The notes: generated from the letters alone by a model not told the origin. A stretch of DNA of 26,746 nucleotides from Candidatus Omnitrophota bacterium (GCA_026387085.1 JAPLMK010000038.1:1-26746); one strand, 5' to 3'; counted from the first letter of the stretch, positions 7,718 to 15,469 are shown. Numbers and translations are program-made.

Positions 7718-8866
7718 TTATTTTTTGCTGATTGATTCCGAAAAACGCATCGAGCAAAAATCACCGCACATCGAACAGCAATCTTCTTCTTTTTCCTTTC
7801 TTTTCGGAAATTTGTCCGGATTCAGGGAAAGTTTTTTTTGTTCCGGCCAATTCCGTTTATTGCGGGCCGAAGAGAGAAGCCAGTCCTGGCGCCAGGCGCT
7901 CTTTTTTCCCCGGGAGAGGTCGATGGCGTGCGCCGCGATACGCGAAGCATAAACGCCTTCCTTTACGTCTTCCGGAGTGGGCAGCGAAAGGTGTTCTGCC
8001 GGAGTCACATAGCACAGGAAATCAGCGCCGGCCATTCCGGCGATGGCGCCTCCGATTGCGGCGACGATGTGGTCGTAACCGGGGGCGATGTCGGTTACCA
8101 GCGGACCCAGCAGGTAGAGGGGCGCTCCGTCGCAGACGGTCTTGGCCAGTTTGACGTTCATCTCAATCTGGTGGAGCGGGATATGGCCCGGTCCTTCGAT
8201 TATGACTGACACGCCGGCTTTTCGCGCTTCTTTTGCCTGTTGGCCCAAAGTAAATAGTTCCTCTAATTGAAAACAATCAGTACTGTCGGCAATAGTTCCG
8301 GGTCGTAATCCGTCGCCTAAACTCAGGCAGAGTTTATATTTTTTTGCCAGTTTCAGCAGGCGGCTGAAATCCGCCAGGAGTGGATTTTCTTTCTTATTTG
8401 CCAGCATCCAGCAGGCAAGGATAGAGCCGCCCCGGCTCACGATATTAATCAGGCGTGTTCCTTTCTGGAGCCCCCGGACAATCTTCTCGCTTACACCGGT
8501 ATGGACGGTTACGAAAGAAACGCCGCCGGCCGCTTCTTCTTCTATCTTTTCCCAGAGGGTTTCCGGGCTCATCTTGCGCACGTCGTTATATTTTTCCGTC
8601 ACTTCCACCGCGGCCGAGTAAATGGGCACGCTTCCGAGCGGCAGGTTGGTTTTCAATTTAGCCATTTCTTCCTTGATGTTTGCCCGGTGGGGCGAAGTGC
8701 CGATGTTGGCGTTAATCTTTACGAAACAGCCCTCACCGATAGCGAGCGGTTTTTTTCCGCGGGGATTTTTTACCACCACAATCCGGTTGGTTTTAATTCC
8801 GTTTTCCAGGGCGGAAAGAGAAATTTCTTCTGATTTCGCCAGGGCCGCCAATTCTTTTTTATTCAT
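7718..8866 (-). CDS. thiC: Phosphomethylpyrimidine synthase ThiC
   Basis: ThiC is a non-canonical radical SAM enzyme that rearranges 5-aminoimidazole ribotide into HMP-phosphate, the thiamine pyrimidine. The 382-aa protein is the compact form without the long N-terminal extension. Recognisable blocks are INANIGTSPH, GVSFVTVHTGV, RGGSILACWM, SLGDGLRPGTIADS, IIEGPGHIPLHQIEMN and LGPLVTDIAPGYDHIVAAIGGA. The C-terminal cluster reads DCCSMCGDFCSM: the spacing from Cys367 to Cys371 is one residue shorter than the CX2CX4C I know for the family, and an extra Cys363 precedes it. I cannot tell whether this is a lineage trait. A GAAGGAG ribosome site lies about 12 bases before the ATG. It follows the thiD2-thiE fusion by 43 bases. 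Confidence 0.95.
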   Translation of the reverse strand: MNKKELAALAKSEEISLSALENGIKTNRIVVVKNPRGKKPLAIGEGCFVKINANIGTSPHRANIKEEMAKLKTNLPLGSVPIYSAAVEVTEKYNDVRKMSPETLWEKIEEEAAGGVSFVTVHTGVSEKIVRGLQKGTRLINIVSRGGSILACWMLANKKENPLLADFSRLLKLAKKYKLCLSLGDGLRPGTIADSTDCFQLEELFTLGQQAKEARKAGVSVIIEGPGHIPLHQIEMNVKLAKTVCDGAPLYLLGPLVTDIAPGYDHIVAAIGGAIAGMAGADFLCYVTPAEHLSLPTPEDVKEGVYASRIAAHAIDLSRGKKSAWRQDWLLSSARNKRNWPEQKKLSLNPDKFPKRKEKEEDCCSMCGDFCSMRFSESISKK

Positions 8867-8909
8867 AGTTGTCTTTTCTCCTTCTCTCTTCCTCTACCCA
8901 CAGCGGCTT

Positions 8910-9926
8910 TCAAAACCCCTTTGTTTTAACCAATGCCTTCAGCGCTTTTTCCGGTTGCCGGGTGATTAACGCGGAAATAACCGCGATGTAATCTGCGCCT
9001 GATTCAAAAACTGCCCGGCTATTTTCCGGCGTGATGCCGCCGATGGCTACTAACGGCGTGCAACCGATTACTTTTTTCACTTCTTTTAAAGTTTTTAGCC
9101 CAACCACCATCGCGTCTTCTTTGCTGGCAGTGGGAAAGAGCGAGCCGACCGCGACATAGTCAAAGCGTTTGTTAATTGTTTTTTCCGCCTCCCGGACAGA
9201 GCGGGCGGAGATGCCGATTAATAAGTCCGGACAGATTTGCCGTGCTCTTATTGCCGGAATGTCTGTCTGTCCCAGGTGAAGGCCGTCGGCATCTGACAGG
9301 GCCGCGATATCCGGCCGGTCGTTTACGATAAAACAGGCGTCAAATTTTTCGGTTTCCCGGCGTATCTTTTGAGCCAGTTCCAGAAACAGCCGGTCCGGCA
9401 TCATCTTTGCCCGTAACTGAAAAATCTTTGCGCCGGCTTTCAGAAGCAGTTTAACGAAAACCAATGGGTCGCCCGGAATCAGCGCCGGGTCAATGATAAC
9501 ATAGACCGGATAGTCCGGCAGTTTTTTGCGGTAAAGAACGGATAAACCTTTTTCCAGGTCATAAAATGAAAATCTTAATTCCTGGAAAGACGCGGTTGCC
9601 TCCGGCTTTAAAAGCGCAACCATTTCTTCCAGAACGCGCAGGGACTCGGTAACCCGAAGGCTGTTAGCGAGGACGAGGTCTTTTTTGCCGGTCCGTTCTT
9701 CCGGCCGGAAGTTCCGACCCGGGTCTGTTTCGCTGCGTCGGTTGGCCAGAAGTTTCGGCCGCGGAAAAGAACGTTCGGTCAAGACCGAAACCCGGTGACG
9801 CAAGTCGCGCAGGGTTTTGGTTAAAACAGGATTACATTCGCTGAAACGTGTTAATTCCTCCAGAACACGCAGGCCTTCCCGGGTACGGTTAAAGTTGACG
9901 TCAACGATGCGGTATAAATTGTTCAT
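8910..9926 (-). CDS. thiE: ThiD2-ThiE fusion, thiamine-phosphate synthase
   Basis: The 338-aa protein has two parts. Residues 1 to about 130 (NNLYRIVDVNFNRTREGLRVLEELTRF ... LANSLRVTESLRVLEE) match the ThiD2 domain often found N-terminal to ThiE and proposed to phosphorylate HMP-P. Residues about 137-338 are a ThiE TIM barrel: YPVYVIIDPAL, IFQLRAKMMPDR, FIVNDRPDIAALSDADGLHLGQTD, GISARS, YVAVGSLFPTASKED and LVAIGGITPENS. ThiE joins HMP-PP to thiazole phosphate to give thiamine monophosphate. With thiC next door, pyrimidine synthesis, its second phosphorylation and the coupling reaction are encoded by two genes. It starts 21 bases after amaP, with an AAAGG close to the ATG. Confidence 0.9.
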   Translation of the reverse strand: MNNLYRIVDVNFNRTREGLRVLEELTRFSECNPVLTKTLRDLRHRVSVLTERSFPRPKLLANRRSETDPGRNFRPEERTGKKDLVLANSLRVTESLRVLEEMVALLKPEATASFQELRFSFYDLEKGLSVLYRKKLPDYPVYVIIDPALIPGDPLVFVKLLLKAGAKIFQLRAKMMPDRLFLELAQKIRRETEKFDACFIVNDRPDIAALSDADGLHLGQTDIPAIRARQICPDLLIGISARSVREAEKTINKRFDYVAVGSLFPTASKEDAMVVGLKTLKEVKKVIGCTPLVAIGGITPENSRAVFESGADYIAVISALITRQPEKALKALVKTKGF

Positions 9927-9947
9927 CCTTTATTATTGGGCAACCTT

Positions 9948-10526
9948 TTAACCGTTTTCCGTATCTTCAAGTTCTGATTCCTCGTCTTCTTTAGAGGTAG
10001 TTCCTTCTCCGGTGGTTGCAATGCGGTATACCAGAACTTTGATTTCACCCAGGCGCTCTACGCCGATGGTGTCCTGCAGCAAGCGCTTTACCAGGTCTTG
10101 AATCTTTCCGGTTGTAGTCGGGATGTCGTATCCGGCCCAGATGATAACCTGGTTGTAAACCTGGAGGCCTTTAGGTGCAGTGATGGTTGAAACCCGGATG
10201 CGCTTGACGGCTTTAATGCGCTGGTGTATTTCGTTGACCAGAAAATCTTCGATGGCGGAAAGATGGACCCGCACCAGGCCGCCGGGTCCGGAAAAACTTA
10301 CGGAACGGGTGCGGTAGTGATGCTCAATTGCGGAAACAAGCCAGAGCGCGCCCAAAAACAACAGTCCGCCGCCGGCAATAGCAAACTTATAGGGGTGTAT
10401 TGCTTCAATTTTCTGAAAAAACTGGCGAGAGAATTCTTTGTCAAGCCATATCAGGAGAAAGAGCACTGAAACATAAAGCGAGGCAATGCTGTAAATCCAG
10501 GCTACCAGACGGTTAAAGATGCGCAT
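9948..10526 (-). CDS. amaP: AmaP-like alkaline shock response membrane anchor protein
   Basis: This 192-aa protein has two N-terminal membrane helices (LVAWIYSIASLYVSVLFLLIWL and FAIAGGGLLFLGALWLVSAIEHHY). A soluble domain follows (GGLVRVHLSAIEDFLVNEIHQRI ... VYNQVIIWAGYDIPTTTGKIQDLVKRLLQDTIGVE) and resembles Asp23/DUF322. This is the AmaP layout; in Firmicutes AmaP anchors Asp23 at the membrane. No separate asp23 gene is visible beside it. An AAGGAGGG ribosome site lies 4 bases before the ATG. It appears to open the run amaP, thiD2-thiE, thiC, ftsH, folE. The C-terminal tail is acidic (SKEDEESELEDTENG). Confidence 0.8.
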   Translation of the reverse strand: MRIFNRLVAWIYSIASLYVSVLFLLIWLDKEFSRQFFQKIEAIHPYKFAIAGGGLLFLGALWLVSAIEHHYRTRSVSFSGPGGLVRVHLSAIEDFLVNEIHQRIKAVKRIRVSTITAPKGLQVYNQVIIWAGYDIPTTTGKIQDLVKRLLQDTIGVERLGEIKVLVYRIATTGEGTTSKEDEESELEDTENG

Positions 10527-10590
10527 TTTTCCCTCCTTATGTCATTTCTGTATAGCCCTAAATTTGTTTTTCCCGCATAAACCCAAATTT

Positions 10591-10651
10591 GTCATTCCCT
10601 CGGACTGTAGCGGTGCGATTTATCGAACGTATTGTAATACGCGGGAATCCA
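10591..10651. repeat. Compound palindromic repeat, long form, copy A
   Basis: This has outer arms GTCATTCCC and CGGGAATCCA and an inner hairpin GCGATTTATCG, followed by GTATTGTAATAC. The inner hairpin carries a substitution (CGAACG instead of CGCACG). It lies between amaP and dprA. Confidence 0.85.
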
Positions 10652-10662
10652 AAATAAATAAT

Positions 10663-10694
10663 GTCATTCCCGCGGATAGTAAGCGGGGAATCCA
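10663..10694. repeat. Compound palindromic repeat, short form, copy B
   Basis: The same outer arms (GTCATTCCCGCG ... GCGGGGAATCCA) are present with only a GATAGTAA loop between them, without the inner hairpins. Confidence 0.8.
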
Positions 10695-10701
10695 AAACAA
10701 T

Positions 10702-10762
10702 GTCATTCCCGCGAACTGTAGCGGTGCGATTTATCGCACGTATTGTAATACGCGGGAATCCA
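10702..10762. repeat. Compound palindromic repeat, long form, copy C
   Basis: This is the best-preserved copy. The outer stem is ATTCCCGCG/CGCGGGAAT, the first inner hairpin GTGCGAT-TT-ATCGCAC, and the second inner hairpin GTATT-GT-AATAC. The three together predict a branched structure. The interval 10527-10803 holds copies A-C and no gene. Confidence 0.88.
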
Positions 10763-10803
10763 CCGTATTTCGTTTCTATTTTACCATTATTTGAGGCAAA
10801 ATT

Positions 10804-11953
10804 TCAAAGCAGGGTGAACCGTTTTCCGGGTACTTCTTTTATCCTGCCTTCAAGTTCCAGTCTGGTCAGAAGGGAGCCGACTTCGGCGAGAGAGAGGTTA
10901 AGGCGGGTCGCAATTTCTTCAATACCAACCGGTTTTCCGCTTAAAAGTAATTTGTTTAATTCCGGGTAATCATCGGATAAGGAACTGTGGGGCTGATTTT
11001 CTCCGGCGCTCTCGGCTTTAAATTGAGTTTCTTTTTCGACCGGAGACGTTTCTTCTTTAGAGAACGGAAGGGTAGGCGCCAGGGCCAAGAGGATATCTTC
11101 CGGAGCCGTGGCAATTTGCGCGCCCTCTTTTAAAAGATTATTGGTACCCAAGCTCATTTCCTGGTCTACTGGGCCCGGCAGCGCAAAGACCTCTCGGCCC
11201 TGTTCCAGCGCCAGAGAAGCTGTAATCAGGGCGCCGCTTCGATTTCCGGCTTCCACGACCAGTACCGCCCGGGATAGTCCGCTGATAATCCGGTTTCGCC
11301 TCGGAAAGTTCTGGCGGTCCGGCCGCATTCTTAAAGGAAGTTCGGAAATAACTGCGCCGGAAGCGGCTATTTTTTCGGCTAACTTACGGTTTTCAACCGG
11401 ATAGATATCCAGAAGCCCGCTTCCCAGAACGGCGATGGTCCGTCCCGATAGTCCGTCCTTTTGCTCTTAGCGCCCCTTGGTGAGCCGCGGTATCAATGCC
11501 CTTAGCCAGACCGCTGATTACCGTAAAACCGGCCGAAACGATTCCGGCGGCAAAGCGGGCCGCTTGAATCATTCCGTATGGACTGCAGAGCCGTGTTCCG
11601 ACAATGGCAGCTGCCAGCAGGTCAATTTCCTTAAAAGTGCCCCAAACATAAAGCAATACCGGCGGGTCGGGAATCTGTTTTAGAAGTTCAGGATAGCGGG
11701 AGTCATTTTGCGGGATGATGGTAAAACCGTGTTTCTCCGCAAGATTTAGTTCTTCTTCCGCTGTCTCCATCTTGAATCCCAGGATGTTTTCCGTATCCTG
11801 GGAACTCAGCTTACCAATCTTTATCAAGTCGGATTTTCCGGCTTTAAAGATATCAGCCGGCTCCGGAAAACAGTCCAGAAGCGCTTTTGCTTTTATGGAC
11901 CCGATATTAGGCGTAAGGTTAAGCGCTACCCACCCCAACAAATCATCTTTCAT
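10804..11953 (-). pseudogene. dprA: DNA-processing protein DprA, frameshifted by a 13-bp tandem duplication
   Basis: DprA binds incoming single-stranded DNA and loads RecA in natural transformation. The N-terminal frame (11953 to about 11446) has a helix-hairpin-helix-like start (LNLTPNIGSIKAKALLDCFPEP), then the Rossmann core AAAIVGTRLCSPYGMIQAARFAAGIVSAGFTVISGLAKGIDTAAHQGAL. The second frame continues with LLDIYPVENRKLAEKIA, RPDRQNFPRRNRIISGLSRAVLVVEAGNRSGALITA and a winged-helix-like C terminus. The break is a near-perfect duplication of 13 bases at 11433-11458. Removing one copy restores RTIAVLGSGL and a 378-aa protein of normal length. As written, translation stops after SGYLSG. It stands alone between two repeat clusters. 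Confidence 0.9.
11433..11458. repeat. 13-bp tandem duplication inside dprA
   Basis: CGATGGTCCGTCC (11433-11445) is followed directly by CGATAGTCCGTCC (11446-11458), with one mismatch. Thirteen bases shift the frame by one. Confidence 0.95.
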
Positions 11954-11977
11954 TTTTTATTTTGTGTAAAAAACTCT

Positions 11978-12006
11978 GTCATTCCCGAATGCTTAGATCG
12001 GGAATC
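11978..12006. repeat. Compound palindromic repeat, short form, copy D
   Basis: GTCATTCCCGA, ATGCTTAGA and TCGGGAAT form a hairpin. The arms match the other copies, and a nearly identical copy is at 14081-14111. It lies just upstream of dprA. Confidence 0.8.
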
Positions 12007-12019
12007 AATAACAACCTCT

Positions 12020-12105
12020 GTCATTCCCGAATAAACTCAAATCTGTCATTCCCGCGAACTGTAGCGGTGCGATTTATCGCACGTATTGTAATAAGCGGGA
12101 ATTCA
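12020..12105. repeat. Compound palindromic repeat: half unit plus long-form copy E
   Basis: A lone left arm (GTCATTCCCGAATAA, 12020-12034) is followed by a full long-form unit at 12045-12105 with the GTGCGATTTATCGCAC inner hairpin. The dgt stop codon follows 21 bases later. Confidence 0.82.
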
Positions 12106-12126
12106 CCCTTTCCCGCCCTCTTAAAC

Positions 12127-13266
12127 TTACACCCGTGTATACGGGTCGAACAACTTCTTATGTTCCTGCTGGGCGAAATTGTCGGTCATCCCGGCGATGT
12201 AATCGCAGACTGTTTGGGCGATCGTCTCGCCCTGTCCGATTTTGGCGTAAACACCGGGCGGCATCTGTTTGGGCTGTTTCAGGTAGATATTGAAGAGCGC
12301 CTCAATATTTCTCTTTGCTTTTTCGGACATGCGCACAACCCGGTAATGATTGTACATATTTTCCAGCAGAAATTTTTTCAATTCTTTATGCCTTCCGGCG
12401 GTTTTGTCGCTGAACTTTACCAGGGTTGGATTTTTTCTGACATCAGTCAAATCCCGGATTTTGAATTCCGCTATCCGGCGCTGGGTTTCGTTGATTAAAT
12501 CCGTCGCCAGAAGGTCTATCAGGTTGCGAATCGTTTTATACCAGACCAGTTCCAGGTCACGGCCAATCTCTTTTTCCGCTTTAGCGTAAAGTTCCTTCCA
12601 TAATTCCACCTGGGAAAGTTTCTCGGCTGTAATCAGCCCGGCTTTCAGGCCGTCATCCACGTCGTGGCTGGTGTAAGCGATTTCATCGGCCAGGTTTACG
12701 ATTTGTGCTTCAAGCGTTGACGATTCTTCCGGGAAGAATTTTTTTGCTTCCGGCGGCGTGTCGTATTCGGAGGTATGCTTGATGATGCCTTCGCGGACCT
12801 CATAGGTCAGGTTCAGGCCGTCGAAATCCGGATATTTTTTTTCCAGTTTTTCCACAACCCGCAAACTCTGGCGGTTGTGTTCGTATCCGCCGTAATCTTT
12901 CATCAAATTTTTCAGGGCGGTTTCGCCGGAATGGCCGAAGGCGGTATGTCCCAAATCATGCGCCAAACTTATCGCTTCGGTTAAATCCTCGTTTAACTGC
13001 ATGGCGCGGGCGATTGTCCGGGCGATTTGGGCTACTTCTATCGTGTGGGTTAGCCGGGTGCGGTAGTAATCGCCTTCGTGGATGATAAAGACCTGGGTTT
13101 TATATTCCAGGCGCCGGAAAGCCGTGGAATGGATGATACGGTCCCGGTCCCGCTGGTAAGGAGAGCGGAAAGGATGTTCTGTTTCTTTAAAGTCCCGTCC
13201 CCGGCTTAAGGACGGTTTCATCGCGTACGGCGCTAAAATTTTCTCCTCAACTCCGCGATAATCCAT
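12127..13266 (-). CDS. dgt: Deoxyguanosinetriphosphate triphosphohydrolase-like protein
   Basis: This 379-aa HD-domain hydrolase is of the dGTPase-like type that turns dNTPs into deoxynucleosides plus triphosphate. The N-terminal signature RSPYQRDRDRIIHSTAFRRLEYKTQVF is followed by the HD metal site: His74 (TRLTHTIEVAQIARTIA), His103-Asp104 (LAHDLGHTAFGHSGE) and the later Asp in NLADEIAYTSHDVDDGL. Length and motifs are normal. The ATG directly follows the stop of the LysM/LytM gene (TAAATGG), so the two are probably translated from one message. No strong Shine-Dalgarno is visible. Confidence 0.93.
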   Translation of the reverse strand: MDYRGVEEKILAPYAMKPSLSRGRDFKETEHPFRSPYQRDRDRIIHSTAFRRLEYKTQVFIIHEGDYYRTRLTHTIEVAQIARTIARAMQLNEDLTEAISLAHDLGHTAFGHSGETALKNLMKDYGGYEHNRQSLRVVEKLEKKYPDFDGLNLTYEVREGIIKHTSEYDTPPEAKKFFPEESSTLEAQIVNLADEIAYTSHDVDDGLKAGLITAEKLSQVELWKELYAKAEKEIGRDLELVWYKTIRNLIDLLATDLINETQRRIAEFKIRDLTDVRKNPTLVKFSDKTAGRHKELKKFLLENMYNHYRVVRMSEKAKRNIEALFNIYLKQPKQMPPGVYAKIGQGETIAQTVCDYIAGMTDNFAQQEHKKLFDPYTRV

Positions 13267-13974
13267 TTATTTGTTTAAATAATTAAGCGGGTTCATTGGC
13301 TCGGTGCCCCGGCGGATTTCGAAGAAAAGCGTTGGTTTTTCCCGGGTCGAAACCATATTTCCAATTATACCATTTTTGGCCAGTATTTCTCCCTTGCGCA
13401 CCGTAATTTCAATGTCACCGCCGTAAACGGAATAAAATCCATCCAGATGGTCCACGATTATGGTGGAAGAATAACCCCTTGTCTTGCCGGTAAAGAAAAC
13501 CTGACCGGACCGGGTTGTTCTTATTTTTTCTTCCGGTTTTCCTTCAAGGCTAATCTTTTTTTCGCGTTCTGCGTCTTCGGAGCTGGAAATAACTTTTCCG
13601 GAAATCGGCCAGGAAAATATTGGCGCTTCGGTTCTTATTTTTGGAACGGGTTTGATAATTACCGCAGGTTTTGGCGGTCGTCCGACTTGGGGCGTCACAT
13701 TTGGGGTAACTTTTCTTATTTTTGTTGCGTGCGGAATCAGTAAACGCTGACCGACTTCAATTTCATCGCCTTTCAGGTTGTTGGCGTTTTTGATGTCCGA
13801 AACGGAAGAACTGTATGCCTGGCTGATACGCCAGAGAGTTTCACTTTTCTGCACGGTGTGATAAATTCCGGATGGTCTTGTTTCTGCTGGGTTTAGGCTA
13901 AACTTAAGACTGCATCCGGAAGTAAAGAAGGCGAGGATGAAAAGAAATAGCCACCCTAATCTTTTGCTATTCAC
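13267..13974 (-). CDS. LysM and degenerate LytM (M23) domain lipoprotein, NlpD/EnvC-like
   Basis: The 235-aa protein begins with a lipoprotein signal (LGWLFLFILAFFTSGC, lipobox Cys21). One LysM domain follows (YHTVQKSETLWRISQAYSSSVSDIKNAN ... VGQRLLIP, about residues 39-82) and then a LytM/M23 fold (about 115-235). The LytM zinc and catalytic residues are missing: there is no HxxxD motif, and the position usually HxH reads LFFEIRRG. NlpD and EnvC, which activate amidases during cell division, are inactive in the same way, so an activator role is likely. The start is GTG at 13974. It is co-transcribed with dgt immediately downstream. Confidence 0.82.
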   Translation of the reverse strand: MNSKRLGWLFLFILAFFTSGCSLKFSLNPAETRPSGIYHTVQKSETLWRISQAYSSSVSDIKNANNLKGDEIEVGQRLLIPHATKIRKVTPNVTPQVGRPPKPAVIIKPVPKIRTEAPIFSWPISGKVISSSEDAEREKKISLEGKPEEKIRTTRSGQVFFTGKTRGYSSTIIVDHLDGFYSVYGGDIEITVRKGEILAKNGIIGNMVSTREKPTLFFEIRRGTEPMNPLNYLNK

Positions 13975-14009
13975 TTACTCATTTCTTTCGTAGTTAGTAC
14001 AAAAAATCT

Positions 14010-14069
14010 GTTATTCCCGCGATAGTAGCGGTGCGATTCATCGCACGTATTGTAATAATCGGGAATCCA
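14010..14069. repeat. Compound palindromic repeat, long form, copy F
   Basis: The outer arms TTATTCCCGCG and TCGGGAATCCA are slightly diverged. The inner hairpin is GTGCGATTCATCGCAC. It lies upstream of the LysM lipoprotein gene. Confidence 0.82.
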
Positions 14070-14080
14070 AAACAACCCAT

Positions 14081-14111
14081 GTCATTCCCGAATGCTTAGA
14101 TCGGGAATCCA
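14081..14111. repeat. Compound palindromic repeat, short form, copy G
   Basis: GTCATTCCCGAATGCTTAGA plus TCGGGAATCCA is almost identical to copy D at 11978-12006, although the two are 2.1 kb apart. Confidence 0.82.
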
Positions 14112-14150
14112 CATCCTTTCGTAGTGAAATCCCTTTCGGGTAAGCTTGAG

Positions 14151-14222
14151 AGCGGGAAAAGGGATTCGAACCCTCGACTCCGACCTTGGCAAGGTCGTAC
14201 TCTACCACTGAGTTATTCCCGC
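14151..14222 (-). tRNA. tRNA-Gly (GCC)
   Basis: On the minus strand the acceptor stem is GCGGGAA/TTCCCGC with discriminator T. The D arm is CTCAGTGGTAGAG, the anticodon arm CGACC-TTGCCAA-GGTCG gives anticodon GCC, and the T arm has GGTTCGAATCC. The 72-nt gene has no encoded CCA. A good promoter lies 20 bases upstream. Confidence 0.95.
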
Positions 14223-14242
14223 AAGGTTACTAATTTACAATA

Positions 14243-14272
14243 ATTATATCCCAAAACCTCGAATTTATTCAA
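14243..14272 (-). promoter_or_regulatory. Promoter of tRNA-Gly
   Basis: On the minus strand, TTGAAT (14267-14272) is followed after 18 bases by TATAAT (14243-14248). The predicted start is about 13 bases before the mature tRNA 5' end. Confidence 0.7.
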
Positions 14273-14318
14273 ATACCGGAATATCGGGGATTACCGGGCG
14301 CAGCGCTCTTGATTTAAT

Positions 14319-14358
14319 CCCTCTCCCCTGTGGGGAGAGGGAGGGGTGAGGGGTGGGG
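14319..14358. repeat. GC-rich palindromic repeat, copy 4
   Basis: CCCTCTCCCC-TGT-GGGGAGAGGG followed by AGGGGTGAGGGGTGGGG has the same core and arm order as copy 1 next to the DUF559 gene. It lies 34 bases beyond the fic stop and has no nuclease gene beside it. Confidence 0.82.
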
Positions 14359-14392
14359 TCCAAACTTCATTAAGCTAAGGTTTGGTCGGGTA

Positions 14393-15460
14393 TTATATTT
14401 TCTTGTACCTTGTGCTTCTTCCCAGACCGAGCCGCTCAATTTTTTTAAGTTTCAGGAGTTTATCAAGCGCTTGGCTGACCGTTGGCCTGGCTACTCTGGT
14501 ATTTTCGGATATTTCCCTGGGGGTGGCCTCTTTTACTGTCTGGAAGTATTGCCAAACGGAGAGTTGCTTCGGGGACAAAATATTTTCAATATCTTCTTTG
14601 GACAGAATGTCCACCGCCATTTCCGATTGCTTCAGAAATATTCGCAGGAAGAAATCAAGCCAGGGAACAATATCCTCATTTTTTGTTTTGAAGGTTTTCT
14701 GGCTTTTTCTCAAGGCCATGTAGTAGTCCGGTTTATTGTCTTCAATCAGTTTTTCATGAGAGACGTAGGGCATATACAAATAGCCTTCTCTTAACAACAA
14801 AAGGTTGGTAAGTATCCGGGAAAGACGGCCGTTGCCATCTTGAAAGGGATGGACCTTTAAGAACTCAACCAGAAAGTTGGCTATGACGAGAAGCGGGTGG
14901 TGTTTTCTTTCCTTAAGAACATTCTGGGTCCACTCCACTAAATCAAGCATTTCCGTGGGAGTGAGATAGGCAGGGGTGGTATCAAAAAGAATACCGATTG
15001 ATTTTCCGGCTTCGTCTATCATCTGAACTTTGTTTTCCTGCTTCTTGTATTCCCCTCTATGGCGAATATCTTTTTCTACATATTTGAGTATTTCCTGGTG
15101 AAAATGTTTGATAGTGCTTTCTGAGAAATGGAGGTTTCCCCAGGAATTAAAAATGTTCTGGAGAAGTTCGTAGTATCCTTTAACTTCCTGTTTGTCCCGG
15201 TCGGAAAACTTTTGGATGCTGATGCCCCGCATCAGTTTTTCTATATCTTCATCGGAAAGTCGGGCTCCTTCAATCCGGGTGGAAGCGCCGGTTGAGGTAA
15301 CCAGAACCGACCGCTTAAGACGCCCCAGCGCCTGGGGGCTCAACCTTGCCCCGGCTATCCATTGGCCTTTCAGTTCGTCTATCCGGGCGATTTTCGACCA
15401 AAGGGACGCGGGGATGTTTTGAATCCTTTTCTCAAACCTGTTATTGTTTTTCATAGTCAT
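14393..15460 (-). CDS. Fic family AMP-transferase with N-terminal inhibitory motif and C-terminal winged helix
   Basis: The 355-aa protein has an N-terminal Fic_N-type domain, the Fic core and a C-terminal HTH. The catalytic loop HPFQDGNGRLSR puts the active His at 204. An inhibitory helix motif of the (S/T)xxxE(G/N) type is at Ser60-Gly65 (STRIEG). The enzyme is therefore self-restrained, with Glu64 expected to block productive ATP binding. The C terminus (LSVWQYFQTVKEATPREISENTRVARPTVSQALDKLL) is a winged helix that could bind DNA. Upstream are a good promoter and a perfect-armed palindrome, consistent with autoregulation. Known Fic proteins add AMP or other phosphate-containing groups to proteins; the target cannot be told from sequence. 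An ATG six bases downstream is an alternative start. Confidence 0.9.
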   Translation of the reverse strand: MTMKNNNRFEKRIQNIPASLWSKIARIDELKGQWIAGARLSPQALGRLKRSVLVTSTGASTRIEGARLSDEDIEKLMRGISIQKFSDRDKQEVKGYYELLQNIFNSWGNLHFSESTIKHFHQEILKYVEKDIRHRGEYKKQENKVQMIDEAGKSIGILFDTTPAYLTPTEMLDLVEWTQNVLKERKHHPLLVIANFLVEFLKVHPFQDGNGRLSRILTNLLLLREGYLYMPYVSHEKLIEDNKPDYYMALRKSQKTFKTKNEDIVPWLDFFLRIFLKQSEMAVDILSKEDIENILSPKQLSVWQYFQTVKEATPREISENTRVARPTVSQALDKLLKLKKIERLGLGRSTRYKKI

Positions 15461-15469
15461 AAGCTATTA

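Noticed and set aside
8501..8833. Plus-strand frames antisense to thiC
   Set aside because: They are shadows of a strongly conserved enzyme gene; codon pattern and domains support only the minus strand.
10519..10794. Plus-strand frame with repeating IARIVIRGN-like peptides
   Set aside because: The peptide periodicity comes from the palindromic DNA repeats, not from a protein.
10591..14111. CRISPR array from repeated GTCATTCCCG units
   Set aside because: Units are internally palindromic, irregularly spaced over 3.5 kb, separated by genes, and have no uniform spacers; no cas1/cas2 is seen.
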